Below are positions 9,211-18,416 of a stretch of 64,000 bases of DNA, in pieces (positions within the stretch are counted from its first letter, which is position 1; each line of letters opens with the position of its first letter). This DNA is from PNOJ01 sp016706845 (GTDB lineage: Bacteria > Krumholzibacteriota > Krumholzibacteriia > LZORAL124-64-63), in contig JADJIV010000021.1 in NCBI GenBank assembly GCA_016706845.1, positions 1 through 64,000 on the forward strand. Direction: 5' to 3'. The translations under genes were made by a program, and so were the position numbers. The notes below the pieces were generated by a model. The model saw only the letters and a program-made list of their open reading frames with translations, had not been told where the DNA came from and did not search any database.

Positions 9211-11274
9211 CAAAATCTCCAGTTCAACTGGATGTCGGCGTCCCAGTACTCGCTGTTGTAGGCCTGGACGCTCGGACCGTGCGCGAAGAACCGGTGCACG
9301 GTGGCCTTCAGGGTGCGCGAACGGTCCTTGTTCGCCAGCTCGATCTGCCCGCCCACGCTCACCTGCCCGCTGAAACGCTCGGTCTCGGTCTCGCGGGCGC
9401 CGAAGGTCTGCTTGAAGTCGCGCGCCTGGTAGGTGGTGCCGTCCAGGGTCAGCCAGGGGGTCGGCTTGTAGGTCAGGCTGACGTCGACCTTGGAGTTGTC
9501 CTGGGTCTGCTCGCGGCTGTAGAACGAGCGGCCGGCGGCGTCGGAGCGCGACTTCTTGGCGTTGGACTTGACGTCGAAGTCGTGGCGCAGGGTCACGCGC
9601 AGACGGCTGCTCACCTTGATCGACACCCGGGTGTTGAGGTTGCCGCGCTTGTTGTAGTCGTCCAGCTTGTCGATGCCCTCGTAGCCGGAATAGACGTAGT
9701 CGGAGTACTGGATCCAGACGCGGAAGCTCTGGGCCACGTCCAGCCAGGGCGCCACCGGCCAGGAATAACCGGGAGAGACCTCGTAGCTGTCCTTGATGCT
9801 GTTGTTGGCCGACCGTTCGCGGCGGATCGAGATGTCCTCGATGCGCCGGGCGTCGAAGGCCAGGCTCACCTTGAAGCCGTTGTCGAAGGTCGTGTCGGTC
9901 TTGAGGTTCAGCGAGGTCTCGAGCCGGTCGCGGTCGTTCTGGTTGAACATGCGCTCGGCGATCTCCTGCGACAGGCCGGTCGCGAAGGACAGGCGCAGGT
10001 CGGTGCGCCGGAACAGGTCGTGGATCCAGTTGAACTTGAAGTCGCGGGACTCCGAGATCTGGCGGCCGCGCGAGCTGGTGGCGCCCTTGAAGCGCTGGTC
10101 GTCCCACTTCCACAGGTAGGTGTACTGGAACTGGACGGAGTCCAGGCGGGTCGGCCGGAAGCCCAGGTCGAAGGCGGCGCGGTCCTGGTGGCGCTCGCGG
10201 GTGCCGACGCCGCTGGCCCGAAATCCGTTCTTCGACATGTCCCTGGACATCCTGGCGCCGAAATTCACGCCCCACAGGCGCAGGGCGTTGTCCCAGGAGA
10301 GGGTCACCGCGTCGTCGCTCTCCAGCTCCTGCACGATCTTCTCGTCGGCGCCGATGGTGTCGACGATGCCGTTGGCGTTGCGGCGGTAGTCGAGGTAGCG
10401 CTTGTCGAAGTTCGAGCTCGTCATCGTGAACCCGCCGCGCCAGAAGCCGCGGTCGTAGTAGGCGCCGGCCCGCAGGGTGTCGCCGCTGGTGCTCGAGGGG
10501 TTGGTCTGCAAGGCCCAGGGAGCGCTCGCCGCTCTGGGTCGCGCCGTACACGCCGGTGTTGACGAACAGCCAGTCGCCGGCCGCGAGCTTCGTGCGCACC
10601 GCGCCGTCGAGCTGGCCTTCGGAGATGTCGTTACGCATGCCGAGCTGCTCGGCCTGCTGCTCGGTGAAGGTGCCGCGGACGTTCACGTCGTGCCGCGCGC
10701 CCAGCAGGCCCAGATCGCGGCGCTGGACCATGGCGTTGGCCGTGCGCACGTCCCGCTCGTTGGCGTTGGTCAGGCCCGTGGTGTTGGTGACCTCGTCGCG
10801 GCTCCAGTTCTGGGCCAGTGCGAGACTGCCCAGCAGGCTGCGCTGGGGATCGGTGGCGTAGGTGAGCGTGCCGTTGCGGCGGTCGACGACCTTCTCCTGG
10901 GACCGGTAGTCCTCGTGTGCGGTCTCCAGGCTGAGGCCGACGGTGCTCATGTCGCGCAGCGCGAAGTTGTTGGTCAGGCCGCCCTGCCAGTCGACCTTCT
11001 GCATCTGGGCCCGCACCGAGGCCTTGGTGCTCCGCTGCCAGCGCAGCAGGTAGGGCGTGCCGCCCGTCAGGGTGGTGTCCGCCGCCGCGGCCCGGGCTTC
11101 GGCCAGCAGGCGCTGCAGCTCGCTCAGGGCCGGGCCCCCGGCGGCGGCGGCGCTGTCGGCCGCGGCCGTCCCGGTCGTGTCCTCGGACGCCTCCTGCGCC
11201 GCGCCGCCCGCGGCGGCCAGCAGCCAGCACAGCGCCAGCGCGGCGGCGATCCCCTGTCCCGGTCTGCACCTCAA
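9210..11274 (-). CDS. Outer-membrane beta-barrel protein, one frameshift
   Basis: A long secreted protein made of alternating polar/hydrophobic strands, as in outer-membrane beta-barrels. After a signal peptide (IAAALALCWLLAAAGGAAQ) and a low-complexity Ala/Thr/Ser/Asp stretch come repeated strands such as GLSLETAHEDYRSQEKV, GVNFGARMSRDMSKNGF and RLSFATGLSQEIAERMF, ending ADIQLNWRF with the C-terminal Phe typical of BamA substrates. The frame changes once near 10510, where one extra base interrupts GERSLGL/QTNPSSTSG. The likely start is TTG at 11274, which overlaps the ksgA stop as TTGA; the ORF can be read further upstream only over ksgA. It is a porin- or transport-like barrel of unknown ligand, coupled to a lipoprotein. 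Confidence 0.8.
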
Positions 11275-12122
11275 CGTCCGTCCTCCCCGGGGATGAGCCG
11301 GGCCAGCGCGCGCAGGGTCCCGCGCGCCGCCTGCTCGGGCCGCGCATCGGGGTCCACGCCCGCGGCGCGGCACCAGCCGGCTGCCGTCGCCTCGTCGGCG
11401 CCGTACAGCGAGCGCAGGACCGTGGCGGTCCGCTTGCGCCGCTGCTGGAAGAGTCCCTTGACCAGTGACTTGAAGCGCGCCAGTTCCCCGTCCTCCCAGA
11501 TCTCGGGCAGCGGGCGCAGGACGACCACGGCCGACACCACGTCCGGCCGGGGCCAGAACACCGCCGCCGGCACCTGCCGCCGCACCTCCACCGCGAACTG
11601 CGAGCCGAGCACCACCGCGAGCACGCCGTACTCCTTGCTGCCCGGCCCGGCGGCCAGACGCGCGGCCACCTCGCGCTGGATCATGAACACCGCCCCGGCC
11701 ACGCGCCGGCGGTGGTCGATGAGCGCGAAGAGCACCTCGCTGGTCAGGACGTAGGGCAGGTTCCCGGCCACCACCGGCCGGGGACCGGCCAGATCCAGGG
11801 TCGCGGACCAGTCCAGACGCGCGATATCAGCCTCCACCAGCCGGAATCGTTCCCGTCCGGCCGTCTCGGCGCGCAAAAGGTCGCACAGGTGCCGGTCGAC
11901 CTCCACGGCGGTCACGTTGGCGCCGGCTTCCAGCAGCGGGAAGGTCAAAGCCCCTCCCCCGGCCCCGAGTTCCAGGATGTCGCGGCCGAGTTCCAGGCAG
12001 TCGGCCGCGATGGCCCGCGCCAGGTTGCCATCCAGCAGGAAATTCTGGCCCCGGCGCTTGACCGGGCGCACGCCGTGGGCGCGCAGCAGTTCGAGCTGGC
12101 TGCGGTCGAGGGGTTCGCTCAC
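11271..12122 (-). CDS. ksgA: 16S rRNA dimethyladenosine transferase
   Basis: KsgA (RsmA) dimethylates two adjacent adenosines near the 3' end of 16S rRNA during 30S maturation, using S-adenosylmethionine. The 283-residue product shows the family order: RRGQNFLLDGN near the N-terminus, SAM-binding LELGAGGGALT, acidic VEVD, the catalytic NLPY motif in AGNLPYVLTS, MIQREVAARL, and the C-terminal helical domain with FQQRRKR. The GTG start at 12122 overlaps the tatD stop in GTGA. The neighbourhood holB-ricT-tatD-ksgA is an old conserved cluster also known from Firmicutes, which supports the call. Confidence 0.95.
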   Translation of the reverse strand: MSEPLDRSQLELLRAHGVRPVKRRGQNFLLDGNLARAIAADCLELGRDILELGAGGGALTFPLLEAGANVTAVEVDRHLCDLLRAETAGRERFRLVEADIARLDWSATLDLAGPRPVVAGNLPYVLTSEVLFALIDHRRRVAGAVFMIQREVAARLAAGPGSKEYGVLAVVLGSQFAVEVRRQVPAAVFWPRPDVVSAVVVLRPLPEIWEDGELARFKSLVKGLFQQRRKRTATVLRSLYGADEATAAGWCRAAGVDPDARPEQAARGTLRALARLIPGEDGR

Positions 12123-12922
12123 TTCCACCCCCGCGCGCCGCAGAGGCGGTCGACGTTCGCACCGGTGATGCGCGCCAGTTCCGGCGCCGCGATGCCATAG
12201 ACCTCCGCGACGCGGGCCGCCGTCAGCGGCAGGAAGGCGGGCTCGTTGCGGCCGCCGCGGTGCGGCACCGGCGGCAGCCAGGGCGCGTCGGTCTCCAGGA
12301 CCAGGTGCTCCGGCGCGACGCCGGCCAGGATCTCCGGCAGGCCGCTGTTGCGGTACGTCACCGGGCCGCCGATCCCCAGCAGGAAGCCGTGCGCCACGCC
12401 CCAGGCGGCGTGGCCGGCCCCGCCGGCGAAGCTGTGCAGGATGCCGCCCCGCGCCGGCACGCCCGCCGCCTCGAGCTCCTCGACGATGTCGTCCTGGGCG
12501 TCGCGCACGTGCAGCACCACCGGCAGGCCGAGGCGCGCCGCCAGCGCGAGCTGGGCCCGCAGGGCCGCGCGCTGCGCGGGCCGGGGCGACAGGTCGCGGT
12601 AGAAATCCAGGCCGATCTCGCCGATCGCCACCACGCGCGGATCGGCGGCCAGCTCGGCCAGGCGCGCCAGGGCGCGTTCGCCGGCGGGCGTGACCTCGCC
12701 GTCCGCGCCGGCGATCACCAGCGCGTCGTGCGGGTGGATGCCGACGGCGGCCCGCAGGCGGTCGTCGCCGGCGGCCAGCGCCACCGAGGCCTCGCTGCTG
12801 GGCAGGTCGTAGCCGATGTTGATCAGGCGCGTGACGCCCGCGGCCTGCGCCCTGGCCAGGACCGCGTCGATCTCGCCGGCGAACTCGCGGCGGTCCAGGT
12901 GCAGGTGGGTGTCGGTGTACAA
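12119..12922 (-). CDS. tatD: TatD family metal-dependent hydrolase (DNase)
   Basis: TatD proteins are TIM-barrel metallohydrolases with 3'-5' exonuclease activity on DNA. The 267-residue product has the metal-binding DTHLHLD start, AVGIHPHDA, GEIGLDFYRD, PVVLHVRDAQDD, GGILHSFAGG and the C-terminal LETDAPWLPPVP, all in the right order. The N-terminal motif shows the start is TTG at 12922 (MYTDTHLHLD). It sits between ricT and ksgA in a conserved cluster and is coupled to ksgA by a 4-base overlap. Confidence 0.94.
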   Translation of the reverse strand: MYTDTHLHLDRREFAGEIDAVLARAQAAGVTRLINIGYDLPSSEASVALAAGDDRLRAAVGIHPHDALVIAGADGEVTPAGERALARLAELAADPRVVAIGEIGLDFYRDLSPRPAQRAALRAQLALAARLGLPVVLHVRDAQDDIVEELEAAGVPARGGILHSFAGGAGHAAWGVAHGFLLGIGGPVTYRNSGLPEILAGVAPEHLVLETDAPWLPPVPHRGGRNEPAFLPLTAARVAEVYGIAAPELARITGANVDRLCGARGWK

Positions 12923-12997
12923 GCTGCCTCCGGCGTCGGGCGGTGCGGGCCCGGGCTCCCGGGCAGGTTGCTGGTGCCTGGATGCTGGCGCCTGGAT

Positions 12998-13996
12998 CTA
13001 GTGCTCTGTGGGACCGTCGCGGTGGCAGGGCTTGCGCGGCCGCCGCGGCCGGCTGCGCGGCAGGTCCTGGCGCGCGTCCCAGGTCATCTCGGCCGCGGCC
13101 AGCACGAGCGTCAGGGAACCCTCGTCCAGCTGCACCGTGGCGGTCTCGCTCAGCAGGTCGAGCTTGCGGACGCGCCCCTCGCCGCGCGGCGTGGTCACGC
13201 GGGCCCCGACGCGCGGCATGCGCGACAGCGACTCCAGGTACCCCTCGTGCTCGTACGACAGGCAGCAGCTCAGCCGCCCGCAGAGGCCCGACAGCTTGTT
13301 GGGGCTCAGCGGCAGCTGCTGGCCCTTGGCCATCTTCAGGGTGACCGGGCTGAACTCGCCCAGGAAGCTGCTGCAGCACAGCTCGCGGCCGCAGATCCCC
13401 AGCCCGCCCTTGATCTTCGCCTCGTCGCGCACGCCGATCTGGCGCAGATCGATGCGGGTGCGGAAGACCGCGGCGAGGTCCTTGACCAGCTGCCGGAAGT
13501 CGACGCGCTTCTCGGCCGTGAAGTAGAAGGTGATCTTGTTGCGGTCGAACTGCCGCTCGACCGTCACCAGCTCCATCTCGAGGCGCCGTTCCTGGATCTT
13601 CTCCAGGCAGATGTCGTAGCACTGCCACTCGTCGGCGCGGTTGTCGTGCAGGCGCTTCAGGTCGTCCGGGCCGCAGGTGGCCAGCACGCCCTGGCGCGCC
13701 GCCTCGCGTCGCCAGACTTCCTTGCCGTGGCCGACGTAGCAGACGCGCCCCATGTCGCGGCCGCGGTCCGCCTCCACCATGCAGTAGTCGCCGACGGCGA
13801 GGCCGACCGCGCGCCGGTTGTGGTAGCAGGACTTGCGGTGGCCCTTGAACTGCACCATCACCAGGTCGTCGGGATCGGGCGCCGCCGCGAGCGACGCCGA
13901 CGCGTCTTCCGGAGTCGCGTCCGGAATGTCGTACGGCATCGCCTGCGGCGCAGCATCGGGCTCAGGCCCGTGCGGCGGCTCGATCCATCCGGACAT
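12998..13996 (-). CDS. ricT: RicT/YaaT family protein, PSP1 domain
   Basis: The 332-residue protein contains the PSP1 C-terminal domain: RVDFRQLVKDLA, RIDLRQIGVRDEAK, GGLGICGRELCCSSFL and GLCGRLSCCLSYEHE. The cysteine pairs match those that let Bacillus RicT (YaaT) share Fe-S clusters in the RicAFT complex, which controls RNA processing and developmental decisions. Whether partners RicA and RicF exist here is not visible in the window. It lies between holB and tatD, the same position as in Bacillus. The first ATG (13996) overlaps the end of holB by 35 bases; a second ATG at 13939 would leave a short gap. The C-terminus is a basic tail (RSRPRRPRK). Confidence 0.88.
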   Translation of the reverse strand: MSGWIEPPHGPEPDAAPQAMPYDIPDATPEDASASLAAAPDPDDLVMVQFKGHRKSCYHNRRAVGLAVGDYCMVEADRGRDMGRVCYVGHGKEVWRREAARQGVLATCGPDDLKRLHDNRADEWQCYDICLEKIQERRLEMELVTVERQFDRNKITFYFTAEKRVDFRQLVKDLAAVFRTRIDLRQIGVRDEAKIKGGLGICGRELCCSSFLGEFSPVTLKMAKGQQLPLSPNKLSGLCGRLSCCLSYEHEGYLESLSRMPRVGARVTTPRGEGRVRKLDLLSETATVQLDEGSLTLVLAAAEMTWDARQDLPRSRPRRPRKPCHRDGPTEH

Positions 13997-15155
13997 GGGC
14001 GCTCAGCTCCTGGAACAACACGGCCATCACCAGGCCGAGGTTGAGGCTCTGGTCGATCTCGCGCCGGGCCTGCTCGACCGCGGCGATGTCGCGCAGCAGG
14101 CCGTCGGGCGTGCGGCGGCCCGCCAGGTCCGCGATCAGGGCGGCGTCGCGGGGCAGGCGCGGCTCCCAGCCGTCGCCGCGGGCGACGCGGCCCAGGATTT
14201 CACTGTAATGGAGATGCAACTGCTCGCAAAGCTGAATCGCCCGGTCGCGCCGCTCGGACAGCTCCTTGGCGACGCCGGGGCGGGTCACGCCGTCCGCGGC
14301 CTCGGCCAGCAGCTCCGCCGGCACCGCGCCCTTGTGCAGCATCTCGGCCGCGATCTGGGCCGAGCCGAGGCGGCCGGCGTCCAGGCCGGCGACGATCTCC
14401 CGGGCCCAGGCGCGCAGCGCGCGCGACAGCGTCAGGCGGGAACGGGCCGCGCGGCGGGCGTCCCCGTCCGCGGCCAGGGCGTCCTGCGCCGCCTGCTGCG
14501 GCGGCAGATCGTAGAGGTCGCGCAGCAGGGCGGCCAGTTCCTCGCGGCCGTAGGGCTCGAAGGCCACGCGCTGGCAGCGCGAGAGGATCGTGGGCAGGAC
14601 CGCGCCGCGCAGGCTCGACAGCAGCAGGATCAGCGCGCCGGGCGGCGGTTCCTCGAGGGTCTTCAGGAAGGCGTTGGCGGCGCCTGCGCGCAGGCGGTGG
14701 GCGTCGGTCACGATCGCCACCTTGTGCCGGCCCTGGAACGGCTTGAGGCGCAGGAACTGCAGCAGCGAGCGGATGGTCAGCGGCCCCGGGCGGTCCGGGT
14801 CGCCGATCAGCACCTCGCTGGAGCCGGCGAAGGCCGGCCGGTGGAACGGATCCTCGGCCTTGGCCGCGAGCAGCTCGCCGACCTCGGCGTCGGCGAGGGA
14901 CGCGGGCGCGGGGCAGATCCACTGGATGTCGGGGTGCTGGAAGCCGAGCGCCTTGCGGCAGCTCTCGCACGCGGCCGCCCGGCGGCAGGCGTCGGGGTCG
15001 GCGCAGTTGATCAGCCGGGCGATCTCCAGGGCGGCCAGCTCCTTGCCGCTGCCCTCGGGGCCGACGAAGAGGTAGCTCTGGCCCAGGGTCCCGGACCGCT
15101 CCAGGTCCAGGAAACGCCCGACGACGGGCTCGCGGCCGGCGAAACGCTGCAGCAA
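13962..15155 (-). CDS. holB: DNA polymerase III delta' subunit
   Basis: This AAA+ clamp-loader subunit of the replicative polymerase has 397 residues. It shows a degenerate Walker A (GPEGSGKE, the Ser/Thr replaced by Glu, as is common for delta', which does not hydrolyse ATP), a zinc-ribbon cysteine cluster followed by FQHPDI, sensor 1-like LKTLEEPPPGALILLL, and the SRC motif in TILSRCQRVAF. The C-terminal part is helical and Ala-rich. The start is TTG at 15155 (MLQRFAGREPV). It precedes ricT, as in the conserved replication/maturation cluster. Confidence 0.92.
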   Translation of the reverse strand: MLQRFAGREPVVGRFLDLERSGTLGQSYLFVGPEGSGKELAALEIARLINCADPDACRRAAACESCRKALGFQHPDIQWICPAPASLADAEVGELLAAKAEDPFHRPAFAGSSEVLIGDPDRPGPLTIRSLLQFLRLKPFQGRHKVAIVTDAHRLRAGAANAFLKTLEEPPPGALILLLSSLRGAVLPTILSRCQRVAFEPYGREELAALLRDLYDLPPQQAAQDALAADGDARRAARSRLTLSRALRAWAREIVAGLDAGRLGSAQIAAEMLHKGAVPAELLAEAADGVTRPGVAKELSERRDRAIQLCEQLHLHYSEILGRVARGDGWEPRLPRDAALIADLAGRRTPDGLLRDIAAVEQARREIDQSLNLGLVMAVLFQELSAHVRMDRAAARA

Positions 15156-15186
15156 GCGACGGCCTCCCTCCGGCGGGCGCCGGGTC

Positions 15187-16530
15187 TCAGTCCTTGCGGT
15201 CGACCGCGAAGCGCGTCCGCAGCCCCTCGACGTAGACGGCCAGGGCCGCCTGCAGCTTCTGCGCCTCGACGGCCTGGCGCACCTGCTCGCGCAGGTCCTC
15301 GAAGCTCGCGCGCGCGCCGGCCGTCCGCTCGCGCACCAGGAAGATGTAGAAGCCGGCCGGGGTCAGGAAGGGCTCCGTGACCGTGCCGGCCGCGGCGTCG
15401 GCCAGCTTCTCGCGGATGGTCGGCGAGAGGTCGTCCAGGGCGAAGGTGCCGAGCTCGCCGCCGCGCGCGGCGGAGCCGGTGTCGACGCTGACCTCGACGG
15501 CCACCTTGGCGAAGGGCTCGCCGGCCAGGAGCCGCGCGTGGGCGGCCGCGGCCTCGGCGCGTGCGCGGGCGACGTCGTCCTCGGTCACCGCGATCGGGAA
15601 GAAGATCTGGCTGATCTCGCGCCCCTCCGGCCCGACCTTGTCCACGTGCACGATGTGCAGGCCGCGCTCGGTGACCACGGGCTGGCCGGTCTCACCCTCC
15701 TGCAGCGAGAACACGGCGTCCTCGAGCGCGCGGCTGAACAGGTCGCCCGGGCGGACCAGGCCGATGCGGCCGCCGGCGCCGGGGCCCTCGTCGTGCCGGT
15801 CGGCGACCGCGGCGAAGGCGTCGCCGCGCCCGAGCTCCTGCATCACGGCGCCGAGCTTGGCCTGCAGTTCCCGCTGGACCTCCGCCGAGGGCTGCACCGC
15901 GATCAGGATGTTCGAGAGGGCGAGGGTGTCGGGCGCCGCGGGGACCTCGTCGCGGTGGTCCGCGTAGTAGGCCTCGACCTCCTCCTCGCGCACCTCGATG
16001 CCGGGCCGGATGAAGCGGTTGACCACGGCCCGCATGTAGTGCTGGTCGCGCAGCTGCGAGGCGGAGCGGCGGCGGTAGTCGTCCAGGGTCATCGCGTTGT
16101 TCGCCAGCTCCGCCTCGAGGCGCGCCTGCGAGCCGTAGTAGCGCACGAGCTGGTCGATGTTGGCCTGGACCTCCCGGTCCACCGACTCCTCGCCGATCTC
16201 GATCTCCTCGCGGCGGGCAGCCGCGATGATGAGCTTGCTCTCGATCAGCCGGTCGAGGACCTCGGCGCGCACCGTCGCCTCGTCCTTGTCGTCGGGGGCG
16301 CCCATGTTGCGGGCCTCGAGGTGGTAGAGGGAGATCTCGCGCTCGAGATCGCTCTGCAGGATCGCCTCCTCGTCCACGACGACCAGGATGCGGTCGACGA
16401 GCTCGGGGGACGCCGCCGCCGGGGCCGCGACGTCCTGGGCCCGGGCGGCGGTCCAGGGGGACGACACCATCAACGCCACCAACGCCGCCGATACCAGGGG
16501 CGCCGACAGCCACCGCCGCGATGCCTTCAT
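15187..16530 (-). CDS. surA: SurA-like periplasmic peptidyl-prolyl isomerase
   Basis: The 447-residue protein has a Sec signal peptide (ending ARAQD), a SurA N-terminal helical region beginning VDRILVVVDEEAILQSDLERE, and two parvulin-type rotamase domains (about residues 210-310, with GGRIGLVRPGDLFSRALEDAVFSL in part, and 320-415, with ARGGELGTF). SurA escorts outer-membrane proteins across the periplasm. The gene lies 74 bases downstream of a second parvulin lipoprotein gene in the same direction, giving a tandem PPIase pair after mfd. The product of the barrel gene downstream is a possible client. Confidence 0.88.
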   Translation of the reverse strand: MKASRRWLSAPLVSAALVALMVSSPWTAARAQDVAAPAAASPELVDRILVVVDEEAILQSDLEREISLYHLEARNMGAPDDKDEATVRAEVLDRLIESKLIIAAARREEIEIGEESVDREVQANIDQLVRYYGSQARLEAELANNAMTLDDYRRRSASQLRDQHYMRAVVNRFIRPGIEVREEEVEAYYADHRDEVPAAPDTLALSNILIAVQPSAEVQRELQAKLGAVMQELGRGDAFAAVADRHDEGPGAGGRIGLVRPGDLFSRALEDAVFSLQEGETGQPVVTERGLHIVHVDKVGPEGREISQIFFPIAVTEDDVARARAEAAAAHARLLAGEPFAKVAVEVSVDTGSAARGGELGTFALDDLSPTIREKLADAAAGTVTEPFLTPAGFYIFLVRERTAGARASFEDLREQVRQAVEAQKLQAALAVYVEGLRTRFAVDRKD

Positions 16531-16604
16531 GCCTGCTTCCTTTCAAAGGGGGGCGCCGGGGAGAGCCTCCCCCCGGCGCCCGCGACACCCCAGGGCGTCC
16601 GGCG

Positions 16605-18416
16605 CTACTTGGCGACCTGCAGCTCCTCCCAGGAGGGCAGGGAGTCCAGGACGCGCTCGTTGATCTTGACCGGGTACTCGTTGCGCCACTGCGCCAGCAG
16701 GGCCTGCAGGGCCTCGTCCTGGCGCTTGCGCTTGACCCGGGCCCCGACCTCGTTGATCACCTCGTCGACCGGCCGCTGGCGGCCGGGGGTGACGTTGTCG
16801 AGCATCACCACGCACCAGCGGTCGTGCGCCTGGAAGGGCGCGCTGACCTCGCCCGGCCGCGTCAGCGCGAACAGCTTTTCGCGGTCGGGGGTCTGCGCGA
16901 ACTCGTTGATCGAGATCTGCCCCTCCGGCGTGCCGCCGGCGGAACGGTTGCGGGCCGCGAAGACGGTGCCCCAGGGCTGCCCGCCGGCCAGCTCGGCGCG
17001 CGCCGCCTCGGCGGAACCCTTGTCCTCGCACATCAGGATGCGCCCGCGGCGCTCCTCGGCGACGCGGTAGACCTGCGGGTTCTCGTCGTACAGGGCGCGG
17101 ATCGCCTCCATGCTCACGTGCTCGTCGTACTTCACGACCTCGTCGTGGAACAGCGACAACATGTGCTGCTCGCTGCGCTCGTTCGCCTCGGCGATCACGC
17201 GCGGGTCCTTGTCGTAGCCGCGCTCGCGCGCCTCGGCGGCCCAGAGGCCCTGGTCGACCATGTCGCCGAAGAGCTTGTTCTTCACGCCGCCGAGCAGGGT
17301 GTTGCGCTTCGGCCGCTGGAAGACGCTCATCTCGTCGTACTTGGCCTTGTAGTCGCCGATGGTCCAGACCTGGGGCGCCGCGTCCTTGTCCGCCTTGAAG
17401 CTGAAGAAGAAGCGGCCCAGCTCCGAGGCGGGCATGTTCAGGGGCTGCAGGCGGTCCTTCGCGACGGGCTTCTGGGTCGCGGGGTCGAGGTAGGGCTCCT
17501 CCTCGGGCATGCCGTTGAAGACGATCCACAGCGCGGCGTCGTCGTACTTGAACTCGTGGCGCTCGCGGCTCTCCTTGAGGAAGGTCGCCTCGCGCAGCTT
17601 GGCGCGCTTCTGGGCGATCGTCGCGCGGATGCGCTCGCGGTACTCGTCGTCCAGCGGGCGCTCGCGCACGGTCGCCACGCTGTCCAGGCGCACGACCCAG
17701 TAGCCGTACACGCTCTCGATGGGGCGGCTGACCTCGCCGACCCCGAGCTCGAAGAGCGGGCGCTCGAACATGTCGTCGGCCGTGCCGTACTGCAGCTGCA
17801 TCCGGTAGTCGTCGGTGGGGCCGCGGGAGCCGTCGTTGTACTCCTCGGCGACGGTCTCCCAGAGGCCGCCGTCCAGGACGGCCTGGCGGGCCTTGGCGGC
17901 GTCGGCCTCGAAGTTGCAGATGATGAACTCGAAGTGGCGGACCTGCGTGCGGCGGTCGTGGTACGCCTTGATCTCCTCGTCGGTCACGACCTCGTCGGGC
18001 TTCTGGATGAGGTCCGTCTTCATCACCTGGGTCGACTGGTAGTAGGTGACCGCCTCGATCAGCTTCTTGACGTCCTCCTGCTCGTCGTAGCCGAGCTCCC
18101 TGGCCTTGAGCACCATCAGTTCCTTGTTGACGATGACGTCCAGGAAGGCGCGCCGCCCCGCGGGGGCGCCGGTGTCGACGGCCTGGCCCTCCGCGTCGCG
18201 GGGCAGGTCGTTCGGGGTCATCTTCTTCAGGCGGGACACGTAGTAACCGGCCGTGACCTTGCGGTCGCCGACGCTGACGACGACGCGCCCGTCCTCCTTG
18301 CTGGCGTCCGCCGCCGGTTTCTTGGACTTGCCGCCGCAGCCGGCGGCTCCCAGGACCAGCGCGAGCGCCGCCGTCGCGGCGGCCGCGGCGAGGAGCCTGC
18401 GTGCGTTCGAGGTCAT
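16605..18416 (-). CDS. Parvulin-type peptidyl-prolyl isomerase lipoprotein
   Basis: The 603-residue lipoprotein has a signal with lipobox LGAAGC followed by a Gly/Lys/Ser stretch, then a SurA/PrsA-like N-domain (VVVSVGDRKVTAGYYVSRL, FLDVIVNKELMVLKARELGYDE), a parvulin-like domain containing FELGVGEVSRPIESVYGYWVVRLDS, a second SurA-like chaperone part and a second rotamase-like region with GQISINEFAQTPDREKLFAL. It is probably anchored to a membrane facing the periplasm and helps fold exported proteins. The start at 18416 overlaps the mfd stop in ATGA. It is longer than PrsA (about 290 residues), consistent with a duplicated core. Confidence 0.85.
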   Translation of the reverse strand: MTSNARRLLAAAAATAALALVLGAAGCGGKSKKPAADASKEDGRVVVSVGDRKVTAGYYVSRLKKMTPNDLPRDAEGQAVDTGAPAGRRAFLDVIVNKELMVLKARELGYDEQEDVKKLIEAVTYYQSTQVMKTDLIQKPDEVVTDEEIKAYHDRRTQVRHFEFIICNFEADAAKARQAVLDGGLWETVAEEYNDGSRGPTDDYRMQLQYGTADDMFERPLFELGVGEVSRPIESVYGYWVVRLDSVATVRERPLDDEYRERIRATIAQKRAKLREATFLKESRERHEFKYDDAALWIVFNGMPEEEPYLDPATQKPVAKDRLQPLNMPASELGRFFFSFKADKDAAPQVWTIGDYKAKYDEMSVFQRPKRNTLLGGVKNKLFGDMVDQGLWAAEARERGYDKDPRVIAEANERSEQHMLSLFHDEVVKYDEHVSMEAIRALYDENPQVYRVAEERRGRILMCEDKGSAEAARAELAGGQPWGTVFAARNRSAGGTPEGQISINEFAQTPDREKLFALTRPGEVSAPFQAHDRWCVVMLDNVTPGRQRPVDEVINEVGARVKRKRQDEALQALLAQWRNEYPVKINERVLDSLPSWEELQVAK

